DNA of 42,332 nt from a virus, in IMG/VR virus record IMGVR_UViG_3300032462_000022, positions 1-42,332 of that record. One strand, written 5' to 3'. Each line of letters starts with the position of its first letter. Position 1 is the first letter of the stretch. The position numbers were made by a program, and so were the translations under genes. Below are positions 1-8,759 of this stretch, piece after piece. The notes beneath the pieces are model-generated. The model had not been told where the DNA came from and ran no database searches. It was given only the letters and a program-made list of their open reading frames with translations.

Positions 1-1
1 C

Positions 2-2200
2 GAAGGTAACGCTTTCCTAGGTGCTCGAATTAAAGCGATAGAGGAAGAGAACGATGAGTTTGAATTTAATGGTAAAACGTATAAGGTAACTTATAAAACA
101 AAGAAAGTAACCGAAGGTAATGCCTTCGGAGATGCTGTAAGAAAAGCAAAAGAAGCTGGAGACAAAGAATTTGAATTTGAAGGTAAAACTTTCAAAGTTG
201 AAGAAGCTTTAGTTAATGAAGGTGGAACTGCCATTTATTCTAGAGTAGGACCACATATAGGCGAATTGCGTCAAGAACTACGAGATCTTATACAATCAGC
301 CGAAGATGATAAATGGATTAAAGCCTTACAGTCTATCGAAAATGAATTAGATAAATTTGATAAATTTATAGATAAATTTGATTCTAAATTAGGAATTATT
401 AATACTAACGAATCTGAAATTTCAGAAGCTTTTTCAACTTCTCAAAAACTAGTTGTAAATTTTGTAAATAGGTTAGAAAAGGAATTTGGTCTTCCAAAGG
501 ATGAAATTGTAAGTTTCATTATAGATACTTTAAGGGTAATGGGATTTAATGTCAATGAAGGTAATGCCTTCGGAGATGCTGTAAGAAAAGCAAAAGAAGC
601 TGGAGACAAAGAATTTGAATTTGAAGGTAAAACTTTCAAAGTTGAAGAAGCTTTAGTTAATGAAGGTCGTGGAACATCGGCACTTGAAAAATATGTTAAA
701 TCTAAATATAAGGATCAACGTGTTAATTCAGTTACCTTTGAAGAATTATTAGAACCTATTGCTATACACATAGACGCATATACAGGAGCAACTATGGGTG
801 ATTTAGAATATAATTCTAATGTAATAAATGACTTTAAAAAATTAACTGATTCAATGGCTCAAGCACATATTGATGGATCTGATTTAGACGAATCTAAAGT
901 TAACGAAGCTAAAAACTTCCAAAGCAGTGAAAATTGGGATGATTTCTTAGAGGAAATCGACAGAATGCCAGAAAATAGAATCAGAAGAATCATGGGTAAA
1001 GATTACATTGATACACCTGGAGGTTATGCAGATGAGAAAGATGATTATGATACAATTGAAGATTATATGATTTCTAATATGGGTTCTAAAGAATACGGAA
1101 ACCTCGAAGACTGGTGGATAAAAAATGTACGAGAATCCGTAACTAACGAAAGCGATTCTAGAAGTCTAAATAAAATCGAAGCAGACCTCAACATGTTAAT
1201 GAAAGGACCTGATAATGAGTCAACTGACGCTAGTATTAATAGCTTAGAAAAAATTTACAGAAAAAAGGGAGGAAAGAAATCATTAGCTGAAATAGAAAAA
1301 TTAGACGAATCTAAAGTCAATGAAGGTGCAGGTGTTGATGAGGCAAGCGCTTTTATGGCAAAAGACGTAATAAAAACCGTTGATTTTCTAAATAGAGAAA
1401 CTGGTGGTAAGCCTGGATATTTATTTTTTGGTGAAGATACGGATATTGCACAATTTGACAAATTATGGGCAAGCCGTAAATATCAAAATGCATTAGACAT
1501 GCTTGCTCAAGATAGAGAAATTGAAGCACAGAGTTTTGATGATGTTAAGATCTTTGTAAAGGAATCTGCAAGTGTTTATGAAAAAACAAAATTAAACCAT
1601 GAATTAGAACATTATCTATCGAGCAAATTTATTGATGAAAGTGCATTATCTGACATTGACCTGTTAGCAAAAGATTCTAAAGATTTTAAAGATTTTGTAA
1701 AAAACTTTAAGCGAGATTATAAAAACCTAAATACGGGAAATACCAAAGAATTGGAAGCTTGGTTAAAAACTATATATGATGTTGCAATCGAAGAATCATT
1801 GGTTAATGAAGCCAATATATTTATTTCTAATCTTACAGACATAGACCACACTAGAATTTTAAAATGGATGTCAAGCCAATTTTATCAAGATCAAGTTAAT
1901 GTCAAAAAGAAAGGATCATCTGGGAATTCCTCTCTTAATAATTACATAATAAATACTGATAAACTTTCTAAGCCAGAAATAGAAGACCTTAAATCTTATC
2001 TAAAGTCTGCGAATCATATTAACGAAGCCGAAATTAAATCTGATGACGAATTCAAAGAATACGCATTTTCAGTCTTGAAAAAAGCATTCGCTTCTGATTT
2101 CGATGAAGAAAAAGCACAAGAAGTAGTTGATGGTATCTTAAAGAAATCTGATGGAGACTATGGTGCTGCTATAGGTATTCTTACAAGTTCATTAGGATAA
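2..2200 (+). CDS. Internal-head polyprotein-like protein with repeated VNE cleavage sites (5' partial)
   Basis: The reading frame is open from base 2, so the true start lies upstream; a TTG at 266 is only an internal codon. Visible are 732 residues, hydrophilic and acidic. Sites of the form (V/I)(N/T)E followed by G or A recur, with the Glu codon ending at 220, 559, 664, 907, 1324, 1810 and 2026. Several sit in a repeated context (DESKVNE, EALVNE). This matches the T4 gp21 prohead-protease rule (hydrophobic-x-Glu). A module of about 37 residues containing GKTFKVEEALVNE occurs twice identically, and a diverged copy (GKTYKV) lies at the window edge. I infer a capsid-internal precursor cut into many peptides. 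No enzymatic domain was recognised. Confidence 0.75.
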   Translation, partial: EGNAFLGARIKAIEEENDEFEFNGKTYKVTYKTKKVTEGNAFGDAVRKAKEAGDKEFEFEGKTFKVEEALVNEGGTAIYSRVGPHIGELRQELRDLIQSAEDDKWIKALQSIENELDKFDKFIDKFDSKLGIINTNESEISEAFSTSQKLVVNFVNRLEKEFGLPKDEIVSFIIDTLRVMGFNVNEGNAFGDAVRKAKEAGDKEFEFEGKTFKVEEALVNEGRGTSALEKYVKSKYKDQRVNSVTFEELLEPIAIHIDAYTGATMGDLEYNSNVINDFKKLTDSMAQAHIDGSDLDESKVNEAKNFQSSENWDDFLEEIDRMPENRIRRIMGKDYIDTPGGYADEKDDYDTIEDYMISNMGSKEYGNLEDWWIKNVRESVTNESDSRSLNKIEADLNMLMKGPDNESTDASINSLEKIYRKKGGKKSLAEIEKLDESKVNEGAGVDEASAFMAKDVIKTVDFLNRETGGKPGYLFFGEDTDIAQFDKLWASRKYQNALDMLAQDREIEAQSFDDVKIFVKESASVYEKTKLNHELEHYLSSKFIDESALSDIDLLAKDSKDFKDFVKNFKRDYKNLNTGNTKELEAWLKTIYDVAIEESLVNEANIFISNLTDIDHTRILKWMSSQFYQDQVNVKKKGSSGNSSLNNYIINTDKLSKPEIEDLKSYLKSANHINEAEIKSDDEFKEYAFSVLKKAFASDFDEEKAQEVVDGILKKSDGDYGAAIGILTSSLG
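113..223 (+). repeat. 111-bp direct repeat, copy 1
   Basis: This copy is identical by eye to 557-667 and in the same reading frame. It encodes a module running from EGNAFGDAV to EALVNEG. A diverged relative, starting EGNAFLGAR, occupies positions 2-115. Identity at the DNA level points to recent duplication or gene conversion. Confidence 0.95.
557..667 (+). repeat. 111-bp direct repeat, copy 2
   Basis: This is the second identical copy of 113-223 inside the same coding sequence. It begins and ends at candidate VNE protease sites, so each copy would be released as one peptide. Confidence 0.95.
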
Positions 2201-2216
2201 AAAATAATAAAAAACT

Positions 2217-2474
2217 ATGAAACACATTAAACTATTTGAAGAGTTCTTAAATGAAGGATCTTTTTATGACGGTATGAGTACCGAAGCCATTAAAATCTAT
2301 GATAATATTAAATCATTAATAGATTTACACAAAGGCCCTATTAACAGTTATAAATCTTTAAATGATTATCTTAAAAAAGATAAAGAATTTAATACATTAG
2401 ACCGTTCAGATAAATTAAAACTTGAAAGAGGTCTTAATTGGCAAATCACGTTTGCCGAAGAAATGGAAAGATAA
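2217..2474 (+). CDS. Small CTS-bearing internal head protein
   Basis: An 85-residue protein beginning MKHIKLFEEFLNEG. This leader recurs in many genes of the window and resembles the capsid-targeting sequence of T4 internal proteins (for example MKTYQEFIAEA in IPIII). The expected cut is after FLNE, leaving about 72 residues that are charged and probably helical. The start is 16 nt after the previous stop, with an A-rich leader and no Shine-Dalgarno. The function of the mature part is unknown. Confidence 0.8.
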   Translation: MKHIKLFEEFLNEGSFYDGMSTEAIKIYDNIKSLIDLHKGPINSYKSLNDYLKKDKEFNTLDRSDKLKLERGLNWQITFAEEMER

Positions 2475-2481
2475 AATTAAT

Positions 2482-2565
2482 ATGAATATCCAAACATCAG
2501 ATAAAGAAGACGATAAAGAAATCGAAACATGTCAAACATGTATTGATGGAAAGTGTCAATGTTAA
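2482..2565 (+). CDS. 27-residue cysteine peptide (possible)
   Basis: A short ATG frame between two genes encodes a 27-residue acidic peptide whose C-terminal half reads CQTCIDGKCQC, so a CxxC and a CxC could hold a metal. It starts 7 nt after the previous stop and overlaps possible upstream starts of the next gene. The short length means it could be chance, but the clustered cysteines and the tight fit between genes favour a real gene. Confidence 0.45.
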   Translation: MNIQTSDKEDDKEIETCQTCIDGKCQC

Positions 2566-2570
2566 ATAAT

Positions 2571-3860
2571 ATGAAAACAAAAATCCTTAATTTCAATCAA
2601 TTTCTAACTGAAAAATATGAAGTTAGACTTAATGAATCCCTTTTGTTAGAAGGCGGCGCGGCCGGACATATGCTGCATCCTTTTGATAATAACAATTTAA
2701 CATTTGCAGACTTTAAGGCTATGATTATTGGAGGACTTCAAGGCGAATTAAACTTCGAAGAAGAACCCACCGAAAAAACTGATGGAGCTAATGTTTTTGC
2801 GACAATACAGAATGGTGAAGTTAAATTTGCAAGAAATAAAACTGAACTAAAGGACCCAATGAGCCTTTCACAATTTCAAAGTAAATTCGAAGGACATCCC
2901 AGTAAATTAGTACAAGACACATTTCAATTCGCCGCTGCCGATCTATCATCATTATTAATTAAACTACCTGCTAAAACCCAAGAGGAATTGTTCCAGAATG
3001 GTCTGAACTTCATGAACATGGAGTTAATATATTCTCAAAATCCTAATGTAATTCACTATGATGTTGATGTAATTCAATTTCACGGCATTAAGAAGACTGA
3101 TGGCTCTGGCAATATTATAGGAGATGATAATAGCGCAGCTAAAAGTGTTTCAGGAGTTCTTAAAAGTTTAAATGCTAATGTTGGTAAAGTATTTACCATA
3201 ATTCCTCCACAAGTTATTCAATTACGAAAAGATGTTGATTTCGAAGCAAATCAGTCTAAATTTATAGGAAAACTAGAAGTTCTTAAGAACAGATATAAAT
3301 TAACAGATGCTGATTCCGTTGGAAAATACCATGAAATGTGGTGGAGAGAACAAATTGAAACTCTATTTGGAGAATTTCCTCAAGATATTAAAGAAGGTCT
3401 ATTACTTAGATGGGCATATGACGACAAGAAAACTTTAAATATAAGGTCACTTGATAAAACATTGACAAAGGAACAGGCAGGCGTAGTTAGTAGATTTGAC
3501 AAGGAAGATGTTAAAAAGAAATTTAAAGAGAACATTAGACCCTTTGAGGATTTATTTTTAGAATTAGGAAGCGTTATATTAAAAAATGCAAGTAATTTTA
3601 TTGCAGTTTCTCCCGATAAAGAAATGCAACGGCTACATGTTGAAATTAGAAAAGCAGCAGACAATATTAAAATAAACGGAGACCTTTCACAGATAGCAAA
3701 AGTTACAAGTGAACTTGAAAGAATTGAAAGAATTGGAGGTATTGAATCAATAATTCCAACAGAAGGTATCGTATTTTCATATAAAGGTCACATGTATAAG
3801 CTTACTGGAATTTTCGCTGCCGCAAATGCGTTAATGGGCATAATGCGATATGGAAGATAA
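2571..3860 (+). CDS. CTS-bearing nucleotidyltransferase (DNA/RNA ligase fold)
   Basis: The start at 2571 gives MKTKILNFNQFLTE, a CTS-like leader; GTG 2553 and ATG 2559 are possible in-frame alternatives. With 429 residues, the protein shows covalent nucleotidyltransferase motifs: motif I EKTDGAN near residues 68-74 with the predicted adenylated Lys69, a motif III-like NMELI near 149-153, motif IV EGIVFSY near 398-404, and motif V YKLTG with Lys410. A GGAAGHM signature near residues 28-34 precedes the catalytic domain. The family seals or adenylates nucleic-acid ends. The leader suggests packaging in the head and delivery with DNA. The substrate (RNA, DNA or other) cannot be read from the sequence. 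Confidence 0.75.
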   Translation: MKTKILNFNQFLTEKYEVRLNESLLLEGGAAGHMLHPFDNNNLTFADFKAMIIGGLQGELNFEEEPTEKTDGANVFATIQNGEVKFARNKTELKDPMSLSQFQSKFEGHPSKLVQDTFQFAAADLSSLLIKLPAKTQEELFQNGLNFMNMELIYSQNPNVIHYDVDVIQFHGIKKTDGSGNIIGDDNSAAKSVSGVLKSLNANVGKVFTIIPPQVIQLRKDVDFEANQSKFIGKLEVLKNRYKLTDADSVGKYHEMWWREQIETLFGEFPQDIKEGLLLRWAYDDKKTLNIRSLDKTLTKEQAGVVSRFDKEDVKKKFKENIRPFEDLFLELGSVILKNASNFIAVSPDKEMQRLHVEIRKAADNIKINGDLSQIAKVTSELERIERIGGIESIIPTEGIVFSYKGHMYKLTGIFAAANALMGIMRYGR

Positions 3861-3876
3861 AAAAACAAACAAAACA

Positions 3877-4143
3877 ATGAAACATATTAAATTATTCGAA
3901 GAATTCGTAAATGAATCTTATAAGATAAACGATTTTCCAGAAGGATCTTTGATTACATTTAAAGATAAAGAAGTTTGGAGAGTTGTTAAAGCATGAATGA
4001 GAAGATCAAATGATAGAGTAGGATCTGATGAGATAACAATTAAGCCATATAATGACTTAGCTAAGGATAAAAATGTTAGCATGGTTATAGATGTTAATTT
4101 AGATTTTTTAAATGCTAACGTTAAAAAAATAGAACAATTATGA
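3877..4143 (+). pseudogene. CTS internal-protein gene interrupted by in-frame TGA
   Basis: The frame starts MKHIKLFEEFVNES and runs to codon 39, where TGA (3994-3996) is followed at once by ATG, and the same frame continues to 4143. Both halves match residues of about 28-85 of the protein encoded at 6432 (ITFKDKEVWRVVK here against LNFKDGETWKVTK there), so the break is inside one domain. It may be a nonsense mutation, a readthrough or TGA-ATG restart arrangement, or a sequencing error. The final TGA overlaps the next start (ATGA). TGA also ends the HNH gene at 16714, so it is not generally recoded. Confidence 0.7.
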
Positions 4144-4523
4144 AAAACATACAAATATTCGAAGAGTTCATTAGTAGTCTTCATGAAAAGAGTGATATAA
4201 CACCAGAGCGAATGTTACTATCAGTTTACGACGTCGTAAAACAACGAAAAGGCATTAAAGTAGGCAAAATAAATAACGATTCTTTTGATTTTTCGATAGA
4301 CACTAAACAATACATTGGAGGTAATAATATTATACTAACAGATGTGATAGAAGGAGCAGTCGAATCCAGAGAAGGTAAAATTTTAATATCATTTTATAGT
4401 GTAAAAGTTAATCCGATTCAATATGATTTAATATACGATGGTGATACAACACTAACTAAAGACCATACTAGAGGTAAAGTAAATGACATCATTAGACAAT
4501 TCGCATTAAAATTTAGAAAATAA
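4140..4523 (+). CDS. CTS-bearing internal head protein
   Basis: A 127-residue protein beginning MKNIQIFEEFISSLHEK, a variant of the shared capsid-targeting leader with LHE as the likely gp21-type cut. The mature part looks like a small alpha/beta domain (IKVGKINNDSFDFSID and later strands). The start codon overlaps the TGA of the preceding broken gene, so translation is probably coupled. No known family recognised. Confidence 0.75.
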   Translation: MKNIQIFEEFISSLHEKSDITPERMLLSVYDVVKQRKGIKVGKINNDSFDFSIDTKQYIGGNNIILTDVIEGAVESREGKILISFYSVKVNPIQYDLIYDGDTTLTKDHTRGKVNDIIRQFALKFRK

Positions 4524-4537
4524 AACACATAAAAGAA

Positions 4538-6409
4538 ATGGCACTACTGAAACTTAGAGAATACTTCAATAATACCAATAGAGAAACATTCATCGACATG
4601 TTAACTAATAGGGTAATAGTAACTGAAAATGTTGCAGCTCCCTCATTTCTTGTGAGAAGAAAACAAGATGGATTCGAATACTTCAAATCTTCAAATTCTG
4701 AGAAGTTAAATATGGTAGATAGGACTATTATATCTTTATATGAAATTGCTATTAATTATATGCAAAGTTTGCCAACTAATACTAAAAGTGAAATGCCAGT
4801 TGATTGGAGATTTTGTTTTGAATATTTACCAGAGGTAGAGGCTTCTAAAATTAAATACGCAAAAACACCGAAGAATAATTTAATTTTAACACATATTCAA
4901 CAAATAGGAGATGAAGACAAAATTAAGAAAACTATAAATGATCCTGTCATTTTAAATAAATGGGCCAAAATCTTAGATGTTCAAGCTCCAACCATATACT
5001 TCGATGGCTATTTGTCTAAATTGCAAAAAGATGGGTTAATTGAATTACTAACAATGAATGATAGAGAATTCAGCGAGAATTTCGATTATGACATAGAAGC
5101 TAAAGAGAAGACTAGTTTTACTAAAAAAATAGTAAAACTTTTTAATCCAAACGGTTATGCAACGTCATTAAATAATGATATAGAAAGTGAAATAGATGGG
5201 CTCATTGTGAACTTCATTAACGAAAAAACAATGAAGTCTTTTAAATTAGAAGATTTCTCTAGAAAATATGAAACAGATAACACATCTAGCCACACATATC
5301 AAATAGCAGTCACCGACTTTCTCGAATATTTAGCACAATATAACCTAGACAACATACAATTAAAAGATGAAAATGCCGATAGTAGATATATTGAACTAAT
5401 GTCAGTTTTATTTAATGAATATGTTGACAAAAATTCTTCAAAATACATTGGAGTTAACTTTGAAAGTGCAGAATTCTCTTCTGCTAATTCATTTAAGTTA
5501 AATTCAAAGTATATCAATAATGAAAAAACATTAAAGTTTGTTTCCGATTCAATATTAGCTGAACTTTTTAAAATGATTTTAAGTTCATTTAGAAGGAAAA
5601 GAGCCAAAACATCAGATTTAATAGACAAAGACACTTTGATTCGAATGAATGAAATCATAGTTAAAATCAATGAAAAGATATTTGTAGAGAATACTGATGA
5701 AAATGCAATGTACGATTATAATAACTTTATGTTACATAACAAAATTAAAGCTTCAGTTTATTTAAACGAGGCTCTTAAGGTTAATCATACTGAACAAGGC
5801 AAAACTCCAGTTAATATGTTTGTAGGAAGATTTCAACCATTTACATTAGGACATGCTAAAGTATTAGAGGCTATTCATAAAGAAAACGGATTTCCTGTCG
5901 TAGTGTTTTTAGTTAAAGCTAAAGGACAAAAGAAAGGAGACGAATTTAGTAGACCTTATGATGAGAAAACACAGATTTCAATGTTCAATTCCGTTAAAAA
6001 ACAATATCCATTTCTAAAAGAAATATTTGTAGTTCCAACAGGAGGTATCGATGTAATGTTCAATGAAATGAGACCTAAATATGAACCTGCATTATGGGGT
6101 ACTGGAAGTGACAGAATGACAAGTTATGGTTATCAGGTTAACAATGACTCTTACAGAGACCAATTGAACGTAAGAACTGACTTCGGTCTTTTTGAAATTC
6201 CAAGGACTGACGATGACATCTCCGCAACTAATGTTAGAAATGCACTATTAGATGGTGACGAAAAAACGTTTAACGAGATGACTCCAAAAGCAGTGCACTC
6301 AATGTATAAAGAACTTAAATCAAAAATTGAAGCATCAATGGGAGTTGTTGTTGAAAGAGTTTCAGAAGATCTTATGACATTTAAACAGTTTTTAAACAAA
6401 TATATATAA
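4538..6409 (+). CDS. Ligase-fold / NMN adenylyltransferase fusion protein
   Basis: A 623-residue two-enzyme fusion. Residues of about 30-240 carry nucleotidyltransferase (RNA-ligase-like) motifs: RKQDG at 41-45 with candidate Lys42, CFEYL at 93-97, DGLIVNF at 220-226 and a basic KSFK at 233-236. After a helical linker, residues of about 425-595 form a NadM-type nucleotidyltransferase: GRFQPFTLGHA at 430-440 (the HxGH region) and ISATNVRNAL at 561-570 (the ISTTxR-like motif). This domain would join NMN and ATP into NAD, or act on a similar nucleotide. The tail TFKQFLNKYI resembles the capsid-targeting leader but lies at the C-terminus, and YLNEA near 408-412 could be a protease site. It follows another ligase-fold gene. 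Confidence 0.8.
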   Translation: MALLKLREYFNNTNRETFIDMLTNRVIVTENVAAPSFLVRRKQDGFEYFKSSNSEKLNMVDRTIISLYEIAINYMQSLPTNTKSEMPVDWRFCFEYLPEVEASKIKYAKTPKNNLILTHIQQIGDEDKIKKTINDPVILNKWAKILDVQAPTIYFDGYLSKLQKDGLIELLTMNDREFSENFDYDIEAKEKTSFTKKIVKLFNPNGYATSLNNDIESEIDGLIVNFINEKTMKSFKLEDFSRKYETDNTSSHTYQIAVTDFLEYLAQYNLDNIQLKDENADSRYIELMSVLFNEYVDKNSSKYIGVNFESAEFSSANSFKLNSKYINNEKTLKFVSDSILAELFKMILSSFRRKRAKTSDLIDKDTLIRMNEIIVKINEKIFVENTDENAMYDYNNFMLHNKIKASVYLNEALKVNHTEQGKTPVNMFVGRFQPFTLGHAKVLEAIHKENGFPVVVFLVKAKGQKKGDEFSRPYDEKTQISMFNSVKKQYPFLKEIFVVPTGGIDVMFNEMRPKYEPALWGTGSDRMTSYGYQVNNDSYRDQLNVRTDFGLFEIPRTDDDISATNVRNALLDGDEKTFNEMTPKAVHSMYKELKSKIEASMGVVVERVSEDLMTFKQFLNKYI

Positions 6410-6431
6410 ACAAAACAAAGTAAGAAATAAT

Positions 6432-8195
6432 ATGAACTTTATACAATTTATAAATGAATCGAAACTTTCAATAGAGGTTTCCGAAGGTACCGACTTGAAT
6501 TTTACTTTAAAACCTGGAGTAATTTTAAACTTTAAAGACGGAGAAACGTGGAAAGTTACGAAGGTGATTGGAAACGCAAATAATCCAAGAGGAGTCATGG
6601 CTAATCCATACGGAGATACTAAAAAACAATACGTTTCAGTTGCAATTGAATTTACAATAGACCAATTGAAATCAGATCTACAGATTTCTGAATCTAATAC
6701 CAATTCTGATGAATATGAGGAAACTCATGAATCTAAAGTTTCTGAAAGCAAAATAACTTTAAAAAGACAATACACAAATAACCATCCAGAAATTACAGTA
6801 GGTAAGGACGCTAGAGTTAGAAATAAAGTTATAGAGGCTATTAAAGATGGTAAAATATCACAAGACGAATTTGACAGTGTCATAAGAGAAATGTCAACAG
6901 ATGCTAAAAGATGGATGAGAAGAAACTCTCAGTTCTTTAATGTGTCAGAAGATGGAATCTCTCTATCAAAGATAGGCAATAGGATATTAAAAAGTATCAT
7001 GATTTCTGAAGCAAATAAGCAACCACAAATATGGGTTCCTGCTGGCTTCGAAAAGGAGATTTCAAAATATACAACCTCGCAAATTACAAGAGATATTGTG
7101 CTTAAAGCCGCTAAAAAATGGAACGTAGATTCCGAAGATGCAATACAATATTATGAATATGCGTGGGGAGTAAACTTAACAGAAAATAAAAATACAAAAA
7201 CAATAAAAACAAAATTTATATTTGAAAGCTTTAAAGAATTCACAGAATCTTTAAACGAAGCATTTGGATCAGCTATATTAGCAGCTGTTTTAACAGGCAA
7301 AGGTACTAAAACCGACAAAGACTTAACTAAAGCATTTTATGGTAAAACTAAATTAGCGTTAGACAAAATACAAGATGAAGATATCATTGTTACTGATCCA
7401 ATGACAGCGTATAAAGAGAAATCCGAAAATACTATTGTGTTCTATGTTTCAGATAATGAAAAGCCAAACCCATACGCGCCTTCTGATGCATTTCACTCCA
7501 ATAAAACTATACCAGGTGGAGCTTATTTATTAGCACTTACAACAGGTGATAATAGTTTTTATGAAAACTCATGGAAAAAAGGCCTGATAACAACTGGAGA
7601 TACTGGAGCAGACTCAGTAGGTATTAGTAAAAGATACAAAGGATGGGATGCAACCGGACTTTATAATGTTAAAAGAATTGCAGAAGTTGCTGATAGAGCA
7701 ATCATAATTAATTTATCATTATTACAACAAAAGTATTCAACTGCAAACCTAAAAGCTGAAAGATCAGCTGCACAAGCAGGAGCAACTGCATTTCAATCTG
7801 ATAAAGATTTTAAATCGGAGAACCTAGCAAGATACCATACTATTTTAGCTACAAACGCAGTATCATTGCCATTAGACAAAATGGTTGCAGATGCAATTGA
7901 TGCATTAGCAGCACAAATTAAATCAGGATTAGCTTCTGGTGAGAAAACTAAATATGGCGAGCCAATGATTGGTACATCATCAAAGGGTAAAGAAGTTAAA
8001 TTAAAAGATGCTTCTCAACACATGAACAACATATTAGATGATTATTCTAGATATGCTGATTACACTAAACAAGAAGCTGACGAAATTGCTACATATGGTA
8101 AAGCATCTAACTGGTATAGTGTATCTGCTAAAGATTATGCAAAAAGATGTGTAGATAATATCAAAAAGATTGAAGGTCTAACCTACGCTTGGTAA
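6432..8195 (+). CDS. Composite internal head protein with an embedded second CTS
   Basis: A 587-residue protein starting MNFIQFINES, a short targeting leader. Residues of about 28-85 are the same domain as the broken gene at 3877. Further gp21-like sites follow, such as ISEA near 192-195. At roughly residues 258-275 a second leader-like stretch, FKEFTESLNEA, is embedded, followed by about 310 residues rich in Ala, Lys and Asp with no family that I recognise. This looks like two internal-protein genes fused into one polyprotein that the prohead protease could separate. Confidence 0.75.
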   Translation: MNFIQFINESKLSIEVSEGTDLNFTLKPGVILNFKDGETWKVTKVIGNANNPRGVMANPYGDTKKQYVSVAIEFTIDQLKSDLQISESNTNSDEYEETHESKVSESKITLKRQYTNNHPEITVGKDARVRNKVIEAIKDGKISQDEFDSVIREMSTDAKRWMRRNSQFFNVSEDGISLSKIGNRILKSIMISEANKQPQIWVPAGFEKEISKYTTSQITRDIVLKAAKKWNVDSEDAIQYYEYAWGVNLTENKNTKTIKTKFIFESFKEFTESLNEAFGSAILAAVLTGKGTKTDKDLTKAFYGKTKLALDKIQDEDIIVTDPMTAYKEKSENTIVFYVSDNEKPNPYAPSDAFHSNKTIPGGAYLLALTTGDNSFYENSWKKGLITTGDTGADSVGISKRYKGWDATGLYNVKRIAEVADRAIIINLSLLQQKYSTANLKAERSAAQAGATAFQSDKDFKSENLARYHTILATNAVSLPLDKMVADAIDALAAQIKSGLASGEKTKYGEPMIGTSSKGKEVKLKDASQHMNNILDDYSRYADYTKQEADEIATYGKASNWYSVSAKDYAKRCVDNIKKIEGLTYAW

Positions 8196-8216
8196 TAAAA
8201 CAAAAATAAAACAATT

Positions 8217-8759
8217 ATGAAACACATTAAACTATTTGAACAATTTATAAACGAAAAAGCTTACAGACTGACCGGACAGTATGCTACTAAAGGTATTATA
8301 GGAAAAGTGATGCAAGCTTTTAAACTAGAAATAGGAAGAGTACAATTCGATGGAGATTCTGAAGCGACTTTAAAAGAAGTTAACAAAGAATGGAGAAAAT
8401 TCTTTGGTAAAGCAACAGACATTATTATTAAAGAAGTTGCAAATAATGTCAAAGACCTTGAATCAGAAGTTGCATTTATTAGTGCAGATCTTTCAACTGA
8501 CTGGATAAAAGATGTTATTAATAATATTAATAGTGAAGGTTCATCTGAATTATACATAACTCCCGGTGAATTTGTAATTAACATTGGTTTCATGGATGGC
8601 GCCGATGCTAACAGATACTCAAGAAGATTAGGTGGTATGACAAATAGACCTAGCGAAACTGGTTATAGTGAAGACATCTATGGTTCATTTGACATGTCTG
8701 TCGGAGATAATAATGTTGAAATCAGAGGAATGGAAAATATATCAATTGACGCAAGATAA
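8217..8759 (+). CDS. CTS-bearing internal head protein
   Basis: A 180-residue protein with the leader MKHIKLFEQFINEK; cleavage after FINE would leave about 167 residues. The first half is probably helical (GKVMQAFKLEIGRVQFDG), the second half strand-rich and Gly/Asp-rich. The stop overlaps the next start as TAATG, implying translational coupling. Function unknown. Confidence 0.78.
   Translation: MKHIKLFEQFINEKAYRLTGQYATKGIIGKVMQAFKLEIGRVQFDGDSEATLKEVNKEWRKFFGKATDIIIKEVANNVKDLESEVAFISADLSTDWIKDVINNINSEGSSELYITPGEFVINIGFMDGADANRYSRRLGGMTNRPSETGYSEDIYGSFDMSVGDNNVEIRGMENISIDAR

Noticed and set aside
266-268. TTG as the start of the first gene
   Set aside because: The same frame is open to base 2 and contains a repeat of the downstream module, so the gene begins outside the window.
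3994-3996. General recoding of TGA as tryptophan
   Set aside because: TGA is used as a normal stop at 4141-4143 and 16712-16714, and no other recognised gene contains an in-frame TGA.
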